Shown piece by piece: positions 1 to 12,100 of a stretch of 64,000 bases of DNA. The DNA lies in the NCBI RefSeq assembly GCF_009730915.1, contig NC_052488.1, forward strand, positions 20,144,305 to 20,208,304, in the 5' to 3' direction. Numbering within the stretch: the first letter of the stretch is position 1; every line of letters starts with the position of its first letter. Source of the stretch: Dioscorea cayenensis subsp. rotundata. Taxonomy: Eukaryota > Streptophyta > Magnoliopsida > Dioscoreales > Dioscoreaceae. Under the pieces are notes generated by a model. It saw only the letters and a list, made by a program, of their open reading frames with translations. It made no database searches and was not told where the DNA came from. The translations under genes were made by a program, and so were the position numbers.

Positions 1-598
1 TTCCTCTGATAGTCCTACAAGTCGGTGAAAAACAACAATAACTTTGAGAGATTGAATATGTGACTAAAATGGTTCCATATAGATGCCGGCGTAAGAGTCA
101 AACCAATGGTTTTGCACAAGAAGTAATCTCATTCAAATTTCAATGGTTTATACATCATTTATAATTTTTTTTTAAAAAAAATTGAAAGGTCACACTATCA
201 TTAATTTTAAGATAAACAACATTGAATGTCTTGGCTAATTTAATACCAATTAATGAATCCCAATACATAAAAGGTCCACTTCTAACCAATGACAAGCCCT
301 TCTCAGTGACATCTCCCTCTCTTTAAACACCTGAGACCACTTCAACTCATAACACTCCCAATCATTACAATGAAACTACTCATGCACCACTGATTACCAC
401 TCAAAACAACCTTCTCATAGCCAATCACATAAATAGTCTCTCTTCCATAAATCATTACCATGTGATCATACATTCTAATGGATTAATGTTTTACTTGATC
501 GTATATAGGCATACATATAAACATAGTGCTAATTAACAACCAATAATTAAACACAACATAGATAATATAACATAAGACTAATTAATCAAGATGGTGTT
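1..598. other. Intergenic, downstream of PKS
   Basis: AT-rich sequence with no supported gene. It lies past the stop codon of the minus-strand PKS gene and probably includes its 3' UTR. No clear repeat boundaries were seen. Confidence 0.5.
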
Positions 599-1696
599 CT
601 AACGAGTGTATATCGCCTGTGATGCATGATACCTCGCCACCGGCGGCAAATCTTGCAAAGCAAAGCGATGATCATCTCTGCCGGAGTTCACTCTCTCCGG
701 CTTCTCAAACTCCTGATGATCAGTATCATGAGTATGAACACTCACTGCTTTGCTGTCTGCACAGCCTGACAACAATCCAGTCTTGTGATTCTTAATAGCT
801 TTCTTCATGGTTTCGATCTTCCGGTGATCATCGTTGGCAACGCTGGCCGTGGCCACGCTCCATTCAATGCTCGCCTCGCTCGGCTCGTACGCCGGCTCCG
901 GGTTGAACAATGGATGAACATGAATGGAAAGGTTCAGGCTTTCAATCTCAAACAAATCAGAACTAGACTCACTATGAACATCATCATTGTCACCGCCGCC
1001 GCCGCCGCCGCCGCCGGCTGCAACAAAGCCCGCCGGAGAGCCTCGTTTCCAGCTAGAGCTGATTATTGGTTTCTCTGTAAATGGAGAGCTCAACGCTCCA
1101 ATGGCTACTCCTTCTCTCTTCAAACCTAAGACAATTCTCTCAGTTAAAAATTCAGTTGCATGATTGGGAGAATGATGATGTTCTTCGTCGGCTTTTATAT
1201 CATCTTTTCCGGCACAAGAGCAGCGGAAAACACCAAGGAACTTTTTGCTGCTGCTCTTCTTGAGGTGCTGATCACCGGAAGTAGATTTTCTCCGGCTATC
1301 ACGGAGAAGTGTACTCCGGCTGTTCCCACTTGCTTCGGAACATGAACTTTCAGTGCCGGATCTTGACTTCAAACTTATGATATTCTTTCCTTGTTTTTTG
1401 TAAACATTTTTCTCAGTTCCAGTAGTTCTCTCAAAGGATTTCTCAGAATGATCCTCATCCATAAGACCACTGAAGTACTTTTCTGCTTGAAAGACATCAA
1501 GCTCGCCGTTTTCGTTCCTTCTTTTCCCAATGCTAACTCTCATGGTTGTAGGGGTGGGAGAGGAGTCACCAAGCTCTTTTGCAAGGCTTTCTCTGATGAG
1601 GCTTAGATAAGAAGAGAATGAGTCTTCATGGTTGTTTTTTAAGTATTTTGTTTCAAAGGTGGTAGTAGTAGGGCAAGCAAGTGTGACAGTGGCCAT
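599..1696 (-). CDS. PKS: PHYTOCHROME KINASE SUBSTRATE (PKS) family protein
   Basis: An intronless 365-codon frame starting at ATG (1696-1694) and ending TAG. Family signatures occur in the expected order: VFQAEKYFSGLMD near residues 68-80, a basic stretch ending in the FRCSC cysteine cluster near 157-161, SDLFEIESL near 246-254, and EPSEASIEWSVATAS near 271-285. PKS proteins are soluble, plasma-membrane-associated partners of phytochromes and phototropins that act in phototropism, leaf positioning and hypocotyl growth. This role comes from the Arabidopsis family, not from this sequence. A run of eight glycines (228-235) is encoded by a CCG repeat and is an insertion in an otherwise low-complexity region. 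The length is a little below that of the larger Arabidopsis members. Family assignment is strong; which paralogue it represents cannot be told. Confidence 0.9.
   Translation of the reverse strand: MATVTLACPTTTTFETKYLKNNHEDSFSSYLSLIRESLAKELGDSSPTPTTMRVSIGKRRNENGELDVFQAEKYFSGLMDEDHSEKSFERTTGTEKNVYKKQGKNIISLKSRSGTESSCSEASGNSRSTLLRDSRRKSTSGDQHLKKSSSKKFLGVFRCSCAGKDDIKADEEHHHSPNHATEFLTERIVLGLKREGVAIGALSSPFTEKPIISSSWKRGSPAGFVAAGGGGGGGGDNDDVHSESSSDLFEIESLNLSIHVHPLFNPEPAYEPSEASIEWSVATASVANDDHRKIETMKKAIKNHKTGLLSGCADSKAVSVHTHDTDHQEFEKPERVNSGRDDHRFALQDLPPVARYHASQAIYTR
993..1016. repeat. (CCG)n microsatellite coding polyglycine in PKS
   Basis: Eight CCG triplets on the plus strand encode the polyglycine run of the PKS protein on the minus strand. 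The tract is likely to vary in length between alleles. Confidence 0.85.
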
Positions 1697-1762
1697 GAAA
1701 CAATATGAAATCTTTATACTTCTTTATAGAGTTGTAGGAGGAGAAGAAGAGATAGTGTTGAG

Positions 1763-1770
1763 ATTATATA
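1763..1770 (-). promoter_or_regulatory. TATA box of the PKS gene
   Basis: The minus strand reads TATATAAT about 67 bases upstream of the PKS start codon, a normal plant TATA position if the 5' UTR is short. A purine-rich stretch follows towards the ATG. Confidence 0.5.
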
Positions 1771-4700
1771 GTGTGGAAGGAGGATGACACAAAAATAAGG
1801 AAAGAACAAAAGAGTGTATAGACAACAGCGAAGAGATAAGATTGAGATATGTCAAGAGCAAATGCTAGCTTTACGTAGTGAAAAGTTTGAAAGTTATGCA
1901 TCCTTTTCTTTGCAGTTATTTTGATGGATGTTGTCTACCAATGTAATGTTATTTTCTGATACGTTTGGATGTTACTTCATGAATTTAGATAATATCATAA
2001 ACCAAAACTTATTAATTGCTTTAAAAAAGAAAATTAGAATTGGTGATTGGCGTGCTCAAAAACCATAAATTAAGTTGCCAACTCTGTGCTCACATGTTAA
2101 CTGACACAGAATGCAAGGAAAAAAAAACAAGTTAGGCTTCCAAATGCAAAGCATCTTGTGCATATTAATCTAATTAAGTTATTATCCTCACCAGTTGTTC
2201 TTCTTGGTTAGTGAGCATTGAAAACAAAGTAAGGACCACAAATGTGTGCACTTCTGCTTTTCAGTTGTCTCATTCCTCGGTAATGATCTATATATCCATA
2301 AATATATATACTTCTACTTACTGCTTTTACTAATTTTGAATTATGGTTGGATGATTTGCTACGTGTTTGCAAGCAAAGCCACTTGACTTGATCATTAGAT
2401 GAATTGGAAGTTGGAGATCTAGACTTTAATATTTCTGGTCTCAAAGATTGTGTTATAAGGGTGGCTTGATTTTGATTCCATGTGTTTGTGGACTCTGTTG
2501 AGTTTAGTCACTGTCTTGTTCACTCATCTCTGAGAGAGGGTGTGTCCTACATGTGACCTGGAAGGCCAGAATGGTTGATTATTTTCTCCCTCAATTGTCA
2601 TTTTATTTGGTCCCATTTTTGTATTAATTTTTATTGTCATATGATTGCTGGACTGTTTTGTTGACTTCTCTTTGTTATCAATGAGGGGAAACAAATTTGG
2701 AGAAAGGTTTGGTTTATTTTTTTATTTTTACAAGATGCCAAAAGATTAAAATTGGAGGACTTCATCATAACTATCAAATGACTATCAAACAAGGGCTCGA
2801 TATTTTTTTTAGCTTGTTCATCAATTTAAGTTTAATGATCACAACTTCAGATGCATCTTCATCCGAGAACGAAGGGTTTGGGTTACGAGTCTGCACCTAT
2901 AACTAGTAATATGTTATCATTATTGTTTCTAACTAGTCTTAAACTCGAGTCATTTTGATTGTTTTACTCTCATTTTTCACAATAAAAGCCAAGTACCACT
3001 AGACCAAATACTTTTTTTTTTTTTTTCGTGTTATTAGCTAATGATGTTTGCTTATTTTAGCTTTTTCTTTATTATTAGTACTGAAGTGTGCTATCACTTT
3101 TTATGTTTGATTTTTTTCTATTTTGTATGCTACTTCTTATCTCCTCTCACATTTATCCAATACAATTAAATGAATGTTTATTTACTGCTTTAAAAAAATA
3201 TTTTTTTATTATTTTTTTAAATGAATAAACCACTATTAATAAAAAAAGTAATCATTGACTAATGAAAAATATAATAATAAAAAAATACAGACAACACACA
3301 AGAAAGCAAATACCAAATCCATTGGTGGTGGATAAATTAAAATTAAAATTAAAATTAAAATTAAAAATAATAAAAAAACCCATAGAATAAACAAATTAAA
3401 CTGAAAAGAAGAGATAAGGAAGGATTACGACGAAACAATTACAATAAGAAAGACATGAGGAATCTATCCTTATTGGAGGCGTTAATGATTATTCTGTCAT
3501 ATTCTCTTCATCGGGATTAGATGTCATACTACTATGATCATCATATTTTTGAGAATACAGAAACTCTAAGTTGTGTTTTGCAACGCGGATTACCTTCAGC
3601 TTTACTATTGGCATTTCAAAGGTTTATTTGATTTTATCTTAAAAAATTATAAAAAATACATTGATCTCAACAGTTCTACTCATTGATATATATCATTTTA
3701 ATGTTTTTTAATTGATCATATATTTCCCATTTAGTCAAAAATGGGTGGTTTAAAGTGTTTATTAAGTGAACCCTTGGTTTGTTTGTTTGTTTTTCATATC
3801 TCACTGTACTCACGTTTATTTTTAAATATAAATACTGCAAATTTAGTCATTATATATAAATAAAATTTACTTGCATTTCATTTCGCATACAATATGTACT
3901 TTTAGAATTGTATGGAGTGAGTGGAGTGAGTCGTTAAAAATACATCATTTTAAAAATAAAAAAATGAGTTGTGAATATCAACTAAAAATATGTAATTTTT
4001 TTAATTAAAGAAAAAAAAAATCTTACTTTCGTTTTTTTGTTTTTCTCAAGATTAAACCTATGAACTAAGGTAAAATATACATATTTTACAAATCATTTTA
4101 AAATAAATTTTAAAAAGATAAAGTAATTAAGTTTTGATTATTTTATCTTATTTTATTTTTATAATATAAGCAACAAACTTCGTACACGTTAAATTTTTAA
4201 TTAGAAGACTTTTCATACAGTAAATTTTAAATTTTAAATAATCTGTTTAAAATAAAAAAAATCTTTGTATTTTTTACTGTTTTTTTTAAAGCAAAATGTG
4301 TAGTTTATTCATTTTTTTCGGCTTAGAAATTCAACTATGGGGAAAAACAAGCCAATAAAGAGTATCATGATCAAGTAGGAAAATGTCACGGTTGATTGGG
4401 CTGGAATGGCATGGAATGCAATTGTTTGAAGTGATTGCAATCCACAAGTGATATATAGGTATCATTTAATTGGCAGGAATGTTTGGGTAGTGATATAAAG
4501 GCAAGAAAGTGAAGTCCATGACTAGCCAGCTTTCAAAATTAAACGCTGAATGCTCTTCTCATTGAATGATTTATTCCTTGATAAATTGATAGGTTGGGGT
4601 TAACCAATCAATCCTATGCATTCCAATCCACAAGTTAGCTAATGATTTTTTTTTTTATATATTTTTAAATGTAGATAAATTAAAACACAAATTTATTGAT

Positions 4701-4771
4701 AGCAGTGGAAGCAGTTTTTATATTATCAATTACATTAGATAAAATTGGAAGGAAATAAAAGGTAAGAACAA
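1771..4771. other. Intergenic between PKS and the first LINE remnant
   Basis: About 3 kb of AT-rich sequence with homopolymer runs and no open frame resembling a protein family. The part next to 1.77 kb should hold the distal PKS promoter. No gene seen. Confidence 0.5.
3335..3367. repeat. (ATTAAA)n short tandem repeat
   Basis: About five consecutive six-base AATTAA-type units, then an A-rich tract. It is a simple sequence repeat with no gene attached. Confidence 0.75.
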
Positions 4772-4787
4772 AATAATAGAAATACCA
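4772..4787. repeat. Left target-site duplication of LINE tail
   Basis: The 16 bases AATAATAGAAATACCA recur exactly at 5094-5109, on the far side of the poly-A end of the insert between them. Confidence 0.85.
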
Positions 4788-5093
4788 CGAGTTTGCATTA
4801 TTCCAAAGGCATGGATGACTGTTGCTAACGATCTAGCGATTCATGGAGTTAACTCTCATGCTCTCACTCTTTTTCATCAGGGTAAAGATCTCCCGCGCTA
4901 GCTCATGAAGCAAGTCCTCAAGTCTGGCATAAGTTTGTAATTTTTCTTTAATTTGTAATCTCTGTTTTTTTTTGTGTTTGTTGTTTTACTGTCTTTTTTG
5001 GCTTTGGTCTGTAATTTTTAAACTCTTGTGTAATTTCTGTTTGTTATCAATAAAATAGCTCATCGAGCTCCTCCTCCCCACAAAAAAAATAAC
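4788..5093 (+). mobile_element. 5'-truncated LINE insertion (3' end only)
   Basis: A 306-bp insert bounded by a perfect 16-bp direct repeat and ending in CAAAAAAAATAAC. Its start encodes the typical last residues of a plant L1 ORF2 (IHGVNSHALTLFHQGKDLPR, then stop). A T-rich 3' UTR follows, with TCAATAAAATAGCT and GAGCTCCTCC just before the A tail. The similar tail in the minus-strand copy at 5.83 kb shows that the two belong to related LINEs. Target-primed reverse transcription that stopped early explains the structure. It is inactive. Confidence 0.85.
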
Positions 5094-5109
5094 AATAATA
5101 GAAATACCA
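5094..5109. repeat. Right target-site duplication of LINE tail
   Basis: Exact copy of 4772-4787, directly after the A-rich end of the LINE fragment. Confidence 0.85.
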
Positions 5110-5828
5110 AAATAGACAATATCAAGTACGCAAGGATCTTGCACAATCCAATCCATTGGTGGTGAAAGAACCTAAAGAGGAAGTAAAATATCAGTTTATG
5201 AAAGAGACCATTGACATTTACAAAATAATTGTCATTGTTGGATCATCCATTTCAGATTACCTCGCTGGGGATGTGATAAAACTTGAAGGAATAATCTTTA
5301 TAAAGGTTTGGATCATTATGTTAAAATTGTTTGAGAAACACGAAAATATAACGGAAGTGTATATGTATTTGAATTCATTGATGTATATGATTAGATCTTA
5401 TGGATCTTTTAATTGATCACAAGCATAAAAAGATGATGGAACCTAATTCAAAGAAACCCCACATCTCAATCGCTCAATCGGGGACCACACTCTAATTATG
5501 AAAAAATTTATAAGGCTAATTACAATTGACTTGAGTGTTTTGTCCCCCATAAATTTTATATATTATTATATAAATCCACATATCCAATATGGATAAGTAG
5601 GACTATATCCAAAGTTTATTAAAATCACTACAATTAAGTCATTTAAATTAACGATAGTAATATATACACACAATTATTATTGTGATTCATATAAGTTAAC
5701 ACTTAACATAGACTTCACGCATATATTTATTAAATCCATATATAATGTGTAACCTATGACCCAACAAACAAGACTTTAGGCAAATATGAAATTGTGCGTC
5801 ATTTCATCGGATTAATTAATTAATTAAA
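5110..5828. other. Intergenic between two LINE remnants
   Basis: AT-rich sequence. An 86-codon open frame at 5156-5416 has no recognisable motif and probably arose by chance. Confidence 0.4.
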
Positions 5829-7640
5829 TTTTTTTTTTAGAAAAAGGAGCTGCCAAGGTAGCTATTTATTGAAGAAAAAACTTAAAAACAAAACAAAAGA
5901 AGGTTCAAAACAAACAAAACCAGAAAACTAACAACAAAAACAACAATTAAAAAATTAAAACCAGCATCCTGAGAAATCTTCATCAACCAACGAGGGCAGC
6001 TAGAGCAATTGCAATTAAATTCCAATTCATATGAATGTTATCCATTCAGTAATTGCTCAACTAAAGAGAATGTTGAAGATTAGCCCCACAGCTCCATTTG
6101 ATATCCAAGCTACAGAATATAAACCATAAGACCCAGCGGTTGGTCTGTTTAGGATATAAAACCGTTTCCCCATCTAATCTAAAGGAGCAGACATCATTTA
6201 TTGAACATGATCAATTGCTTTCCAGGCAATCCAAATAAAATTAGTTCTCTGGTTCTTGAAGATATTATCGCATCTGGCTTTCCAAAGGAACCGGATAGCT
6301 TCAACAATGATGGAGGCCTTGAAAAAGGAAGAATCAAATATGTGTATCTCTAACCAACATCCAGCTGTGACACCCTCAGAAAAGCAGATAGCTTGACTAG
6401 TAATAGTAGCAATTTTATTCCAAATCACTTAGGCTCGGGTACAAGTATTAAAAATGTGTTCAGCAGATTCATTCACCATACCACAAAAAACACAAGGAGA
6501 ATTGGGTCTAAGATTGATGCTATTGAGATAGTCACAAGTTTTTACTTTGCCATGTAAAAGTATCCAAATTAAGAATTTGGCCCTGGGAGGGAGTCATCCA
6601 ACCACACCAATTCTCCTAGCCAGAAGTCTGCCATTGAAATGGTTATAGACAATAGCATTAATAGAATTATTATTAGTCTTAGAAAACCAAACCCATTGCG
6701 GAGGATTCCAATGAGTAATGTTTCCATGACTCAAAACAGGAGGCAAGTTAGCATTTTCCCCAAAAACATTTGAAAACTTCTGAGAGTCCCAATCATTATT
6801 ACGAGTGAAAATCAGCCACCAGTAAATTTTCAAAATTCGAGGTGCATATTAAGAAATGTTGGCTTAAAGGTAATCAAAATCTCGAAACACCAAGGCTCAT
6901 AAAGAAAGGAAACCATAGAAGGATTAATAGAATGCATCCATATACATGATTTGATATTCCACAGGTTAATCATCTACAAATCCCTATATATAACCAAGAA
7001 CAATTAGAAGGGATGTGCATATTCCACAGGTTAATCATCCCATGTCTATATAAGCAAATTAACCCAGAGAACATCTTTGCTATTCAAGTAATTCAAAACA
7101 TTTTTAAACATCAAAGAAATTTTAGCCACTCGAATGTTCCAAATACCCATTCTCCCATCAACTTTATTAAGCATAGTATTCTGCCCGCTAACTAATTGGA
7201 TATCGCTATTATTGCTATAATTAACCCACAAGAATTTTCTAGCACCAGCTGAAATTTTATCTTGGATATTGTCTGGAACAAGATAGACAGATAAATAGTA
7301 AACATGCATGCCTATAAGGGAACTGTTAATCATCACAACTTTTTCCGGTTTAGATAGTTTTTAACATTCCCAACCTCCCATAGTTTTGTTGATTTTATCA
7401 ACCATGAATTGAAAACATGAAACAACTAGTTTTTTGTGAGTGATGAGGATGCCCAAATAGGTAAATGAATAGGTGCCAATGTTAATGTTTAAAATAGCAG
7501 AAATGCTATTGATAACCCTCCTGTTATACCAGTGAGGCAAATACAAATAAGACTTTGAAAGATTTGGGGTTTGGCCAGTCAAGAAGGCATAGAGATCAAG
7601 GCAAAGTTTGACATTTTATCAGGATTGATGGACGAGTCCG
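5829..7640 (-). mobile_element. Degenerate LINE, RT C-terminal half to poly-A
   Basis: On the minus strand, broken frames follow the order of the C-terminal half of plant L1 ORF2. Near 7.58-7.36 kb is the post-RT segment (TGQTPNLSKS, YLGILITHKK, FQFMVDKI). Near 7.34-7.05 kb comes INSSLIGMHVYYLSVYLVPD with GARKFLWV. Near 6.43-6.20 kb is the C-terminal block (RFLWKARCDNIFKNQRTNFIW). The element ends at a T run (5829-5838) that is the poly-A tail seen from the other strand, preceded by a CAATAAATAGCT-type 3' UTR. Frameshifts and stops separate the pieces, so it is dead. The 5' border is approximate, and no clean target-site duplication was identified. Confidence 0.8.
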
Positions 7641-8150
7641 TTACATCCGGGGCTTTAGAAGAAGGTTCAAGAATTACATTAACAATTAAAATACTATGTA
7701 TGCATTTTTAATAGTACACTCTTATCTCTTATCACATGTTTCTTTTTTTTAATTATACTGTTTTTATAATATTTGTTTTGTTAAAAATTTTTATTTTCAA
7801 TAAAAAAACATTTTGACTGAGGAGGAACTAATGCATCAACTGTTCATCGATTTGTACATGGACTATATATAATTTGGTCTTTGTTTGGATATTTTATCAG
7901 TCCTATTTTTTATTTTTCCCCCCTTATTATTATTTGTAATGAATATAGTTTATTAACTTTTAAATAAAAAAACAACCAATTTAATTATATATGCTTAATT
8001 TATTATAATTATGCAATCACAAAATCATAATTATCTAAAGAATAATCAAGCTTGCCTTTTTACTTTAAATAAAAAGATAGTTATTAAATTCTCTAAAAAA
8101 AAAGCTATTTTAAAATTATTATAATATATATAATTCACCAAAAAAAAATA
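7641..8150. other. Intergenic upstream of ORC6
   Basis: Very AT-rich sequence with no gene seen. It separates the LINE remnant from the ORC6 promoter. Confidence 0.45.
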
Positions 8151-8153
8151 CAA

Positions 8154-8192
<39 letters not shown>
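8154..8192. repeat. (AAT)n microsatellite
   Basis: About thirteen AAT units immediately upstream of the ORC6 promoter. The tract ends abruptly in GC-richer promoter sequence. Confidence 0.9.
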
Positions 8193-8193
<1 letters not shown>

Positions 8194-8274
8194 GGCTTTG
8201 GGATGCAATGGGCCCGGTGGAAGTTGGAAAAAGGGCCATGAGAAAAATTATAACCCGCCACTTGGAAACGAAAC

Positions 8275-8284
8275 TTCCCGCCAA
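8275..8284 (-). promoter_or_regulatory. E2F binding site in the ORC6 promoter
   Basis: The minus strand reads TTGGCGGGAA, an exact match to the E2F consensus TTSSCGSSAA, 68 bases upstream of the ORC6 start codon. CCCGCC-like half sites occur at 8254-8258 and just downstream. Pre-replication complex genes of plants are known E2F targets, so S-phase control is a reasonable inference. No TATA box is evident. Confidence 0.7.
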
Positions 8285-8351
8285 ATACTCCCGCTTCAAA
8301 TGTCTTCTTTAGAGATCTGAAACCCAAACTCTCCTCTTCCTCTCTACCCTC

Positions 8352-11269
8352 ATGGACATCTCCTCCATCGCCGCCAAGCTCAGTCTCTCTGACTCCAAGC
8401 TTCTCATCCGAAAGGCCTCCGAGCTCCGACGTCTCTCCGACATCCAATTCGATTCCTCCGTCATGGGCGTTGTAAGCCTCTCACTACTTTTAATTTCCTA
8501 TCCTTCTTTTCATGTGCTATGATTTCGATCCTGATGTTTGATTGGCTTTTGTATTTGATTGTTTTCCAATAGGGGGAGGTCTGCAAGGCTGTAATTTGCT
8601 TGGATATCGCCGCTTCAAGGTTTGAATTTGGGTGTTTTTCTTTTGTGTTTTAGTTTGATTGGGGATCTAAGATCTGAGTTTTGGTTGTTGGGGTTTTTTA
8701 GATTGCAGGTGTTGATTGATCGGCAGAGTGCGATAAAGATGAGTGGGTTGTCGGAGAAGGCTTATATTAGATCGTATAATGTGATGCAGAACGGGCTTGG
8801 TGTCAAGTGGGTTTTGATTGCTTGCTTTTCTTTTTGATTTCTGCATGTTTTTTCTCTTTTTTATTTTTTCTCCTGGGTTTTGATGAAATCTAAAAGAGTT
8901 TTGATTGTGCTGTGATTGAAGGACGAGTTTGGATGTTAGGGAGCTTGGGATTCAGTTTGGTTGCGTGAGGCTTATCCCTTTTGTGCAAAAGGGGTTATCT
9001 TTGTAAGATCTCTTGTTGTTATCTTCTTTGACGTTATGATGCCATTTTTAAATGTGTAGATTCTAGAGAATTGATATACCACTGGAATTTTCTTCAACTA
9101 TGTTTCATCTGTCCACTAGAAGTGCAAATATTTCATTTTTATTTTGAAAATCATGCCGTGATATGTTGATTTGACTATTATTCTTTCAAGTGGTTGCCCA
9201 AATTTCTAAGAAAGAAAAGAAAAGTCTGTTGTTTCAAATTTTCTCCTGGCAAGATTTCTTATCTGTTGAACACTTGGTTTTCTCTTCAGGGAGATCTGAG
9301 TAGCACAACTGTTGTTTGATGAAATTTCCTAATCAATATCTTTCATTAAAGGTTGAAACAGTAGTTTATTCTTGTCTTTGGAGTAAAATAACGAGTTAGT
9401 TGATGCCATTTGTTGTTTTATGAATTGGGTTTCTTACTTTTATAAGAACAGGTTTTGGACTAAATGAAAGTAAGTGCTGTGTCTATTTCTAGCAACTAGT
9501 ATCAGAGTGCTGAATCTTATCCTTGGACACTCAATGGGACTTTTTGTACTGACTTTTTTCTGAGATGATGTTTTGATTGTGTTTTCTTGACGTTAATGAT
9601 CTGTCTTCAAGCAATTTGCAAATGTGCTTAAAACTACTGCACAATGTTTTTTATGTTCAGTTACAAGGAACGTTTTCTTGCTGAACTGCCAGCTTCTCGT
9701 CGAGCAAACACTGACTTTAATCGGCCAGTATTTACTGCTGTTGCTTTCTATTTATGCGCAAAGAAACACAAGGTGCCCCGGATAGTCCTTTTGTTTTGGT
9801 TTCATTTGATGATCATCTTTATGTTTTGCCTAAGCAGTTTGCTATGTTTCTCACAGCTAAAAATAGACAAATTGAAGTTGATTGAACTCTGTGGGACATC
9901 TGAATCAGAATTCTCATCTGTATGGACCAAACTTCAATTTTTTGAAAAATTGTTATTTTTATTAATTTATTTTTTCGTGAGGTGCAATCTGCTGAATCCT
10001 ATAGCTTATGTGTTTGATGATGAGATACTACTGCTACAGGTATCATCTTCTATGAAAGATTTGTGCTTTGATGTTTTTGGGATTTCAAATGAAAAGAAGG
10101 ATCCAAGGTCTGTTAAAGGACATCGAGGTACTTGGATCATTCTTTTATAATAAGTTAGTAGCTTATGGATTCTGCCTAAAATTCATGTCAAAGGTTGTTA
10201 TGTTGCAATGCAAGCTCTTCATTGAAACTGGAATTGTTCTATGCTTCTACATCATTGGAATGAGTTTTTCTCTTGTTTAAATCTGAATACTCCTGACAAT
10301 GAAAATACAGATTTGTTGGATGCACTACCTGGCAAAAGGAGGCGCCAGAATGATGAAGATGCTTCTGAAGATGATAATGATGAGGTAACCTAACTATGCA
10401 TCTGTACCTTAAATTTTTCTATCCTTCCTCAGGATTTCTATGTTTTCCCACTAGAGATTCATAGTTCATTTTTCCAATCATGAATTCTGGTTTATTGCAT
10501 GTTTAGTTCACTATCAACCTTTTTTTTAAAGATGTTGTGTTCCATAATTTAAAGATTGTTTGGAATAGTATTGTGTTTTCAATTTTTTTAACGTGTATGA
10601 GATTTAATGGTGTGTCACCACACATTTTTCCGCAAATGATCTTTATGAGTTATGAAAAAAGATAACAAGTAGCTAGCTGACATACAATTGATTAATTCAC
10701 TACACAATCATGGATAATATTAGGAAGGCTAACCCAACTTGTTCAGAAGTCACTGATGCTCAAATGATGGATGAACTGCAATCTGCAATGGTCTTCTAGC
10801 TAATCTAACATTGCTCTTTCTTGTGACATTTTTGGATGCTTAAATTAAACATGTTATTTTGATAAAGATGTGTCATCTTGATATCTGAAAACCATTGTTG
10901 CTTAATTCATGAATATCAAAACAATAAAGATCCTTCTGTCGCCCAGTGTATATTTAAAACTATCAGTTTCCAACACCATTTCTGATGCTCGGCATTGGAT
11001 CTTTGCAGCTTCCAAGCTACAAAAGGCACAAGAAAGCTGAGAAGCATGCATATGAGGATTGGAAGACCACCGTCATTTCTTCAAACAAACAAAGCGATGA
11101 AAAGGGTATTTCCTTCATCATCCTTCACAATTCTAACAATATTCCTTTTTCGAGGATCTTCATCTGTTGTATTGTTCATTTCCTAACAGTTTCAGTTAAG
11201 AGAAAGAAGCAAACTAAGCTGAACTTTGGGCCAAAATCACCAAAAACAATCACGTTAGAGGCTTCATAA
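8352..11269 (+). CDS. ORC6: Origin recognition complex subunit 6
   Basis: Ten exons can be joined in frame into a 286-residue protein: 8352-8471, 8573-8619, 8702-8806, 8922-9002, 9661-9772, 9857-9919, 10040-10127, 10311-10384, 11009-11105 and 11196-11269, all with GT/AG introns. The N-terminal part (MDISSIAAKLSLSD, then KMSGLSEKAYIRSYN and LGIQFGCVRLIPFVQKGL) and the middle (PVFTAVAFYLCAKKHK, FDVFGISNEKKDPR) match the cyclin-box-like TFIIB fold of plant ORC6. The tail is basic (KRRRQ, KRKKQTKLNFG) and could carry a nuclear signal. ORC6 is part of the complex that marks replication origins and loads the MCM helicase. Its length is close to that of Arabidopsis ORC6. The gene looks intact. Exon ends were chosen by eye, and intron 4 (9003-9660) is the longest. 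Confidence 0.93.
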
Positions 11270-12100
11270 GTCTCAAAGTTTATATTTGAATTTTTTTCTT
11301 TTTAGCTGGTGTAACTGGAGAAAGCTTCATTTTGGGCTAATAGGATTAAAAATTCTGGAAAGTTACCTTGTTAATTTATATGGTCATATACTGTAATTGA
11401 TTTACAGTTCAATTAAAAGTTTTGAAAGCCAAGGTTGGAACAGAATGGATTATTGGGTGTTTATCTATAGTTATTATTTTTACAGACTCATGAATAAAAA
11501 CCTCAAATGAGATTGCTGAACTAGTTATGCAGAAACATTCATAGCATATAGATGAGTTAAAAAGAAAAATCTCACTTATAATTGTGCAAATTAAATGCAA
11601 AGAAAACTTATTACTGTAAATAACTAGTCAAAGAGTTTTTCTTGAAAAAGAAAAGTCAAAGAGAGAGTAATCTCTCTTTGAAAATTGGGAGTTATTCCAA
11701 TGAGGATAACTTAAACCTATCTGAATTATAAGTAGTTTACAAATATAATTTTATTCAAAATTAAGTTGGTATATTGGAGATAAATAATTCTCTCTTAAAG
11801 AGAGTTATTTCTCAAAACCCATTCCAAATGATTCCTAAACGGCTTCTTTAGTTTTTAGGTCATTTTTTCTTCCTAATTAATTGGCAACAAGAAAAATAAA
11901 AAGACACTAATTTTCTTTTAAGATTCTTAAATATTTAGCTACATAATCGATAAAAAGGTATATTCAAAAATCAAATTATAAAATATTAAAATTATAATTA
12001 TTTCTTGCACAAATTAAAGACTTTGCATTTCAGAGATTTTAAGTTGTTATTTATGAAAACTATAAAATGTCAATGCAGAAATACTTCTTTCAACCAATGG
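11270..12100. other. Downstream of ORC6, intergenic
   Basis: It should hold the ORC6 3' UTR. Around 11.65-11.84 kb are CTCTCT/AGAGAG blocks that are partly inverted copies of each other and could be an old MITE, but no clean termini are visible. No gene seen. Confidence 0.4.

Noticed and set aside
2840-3010. tRNA A-box-like TTTGGTCTAGTGGTA and a weak B box on the minus strand
   Set aside because: The A tract lies on the wrong side for a SINE, the B box is poor and no cloverleaf can be drawn.
9644-10150. 168-codon open frame
   Set aside because: It is read-through across ORC6 exons 5-7 and the introns between them, not a separate gene.
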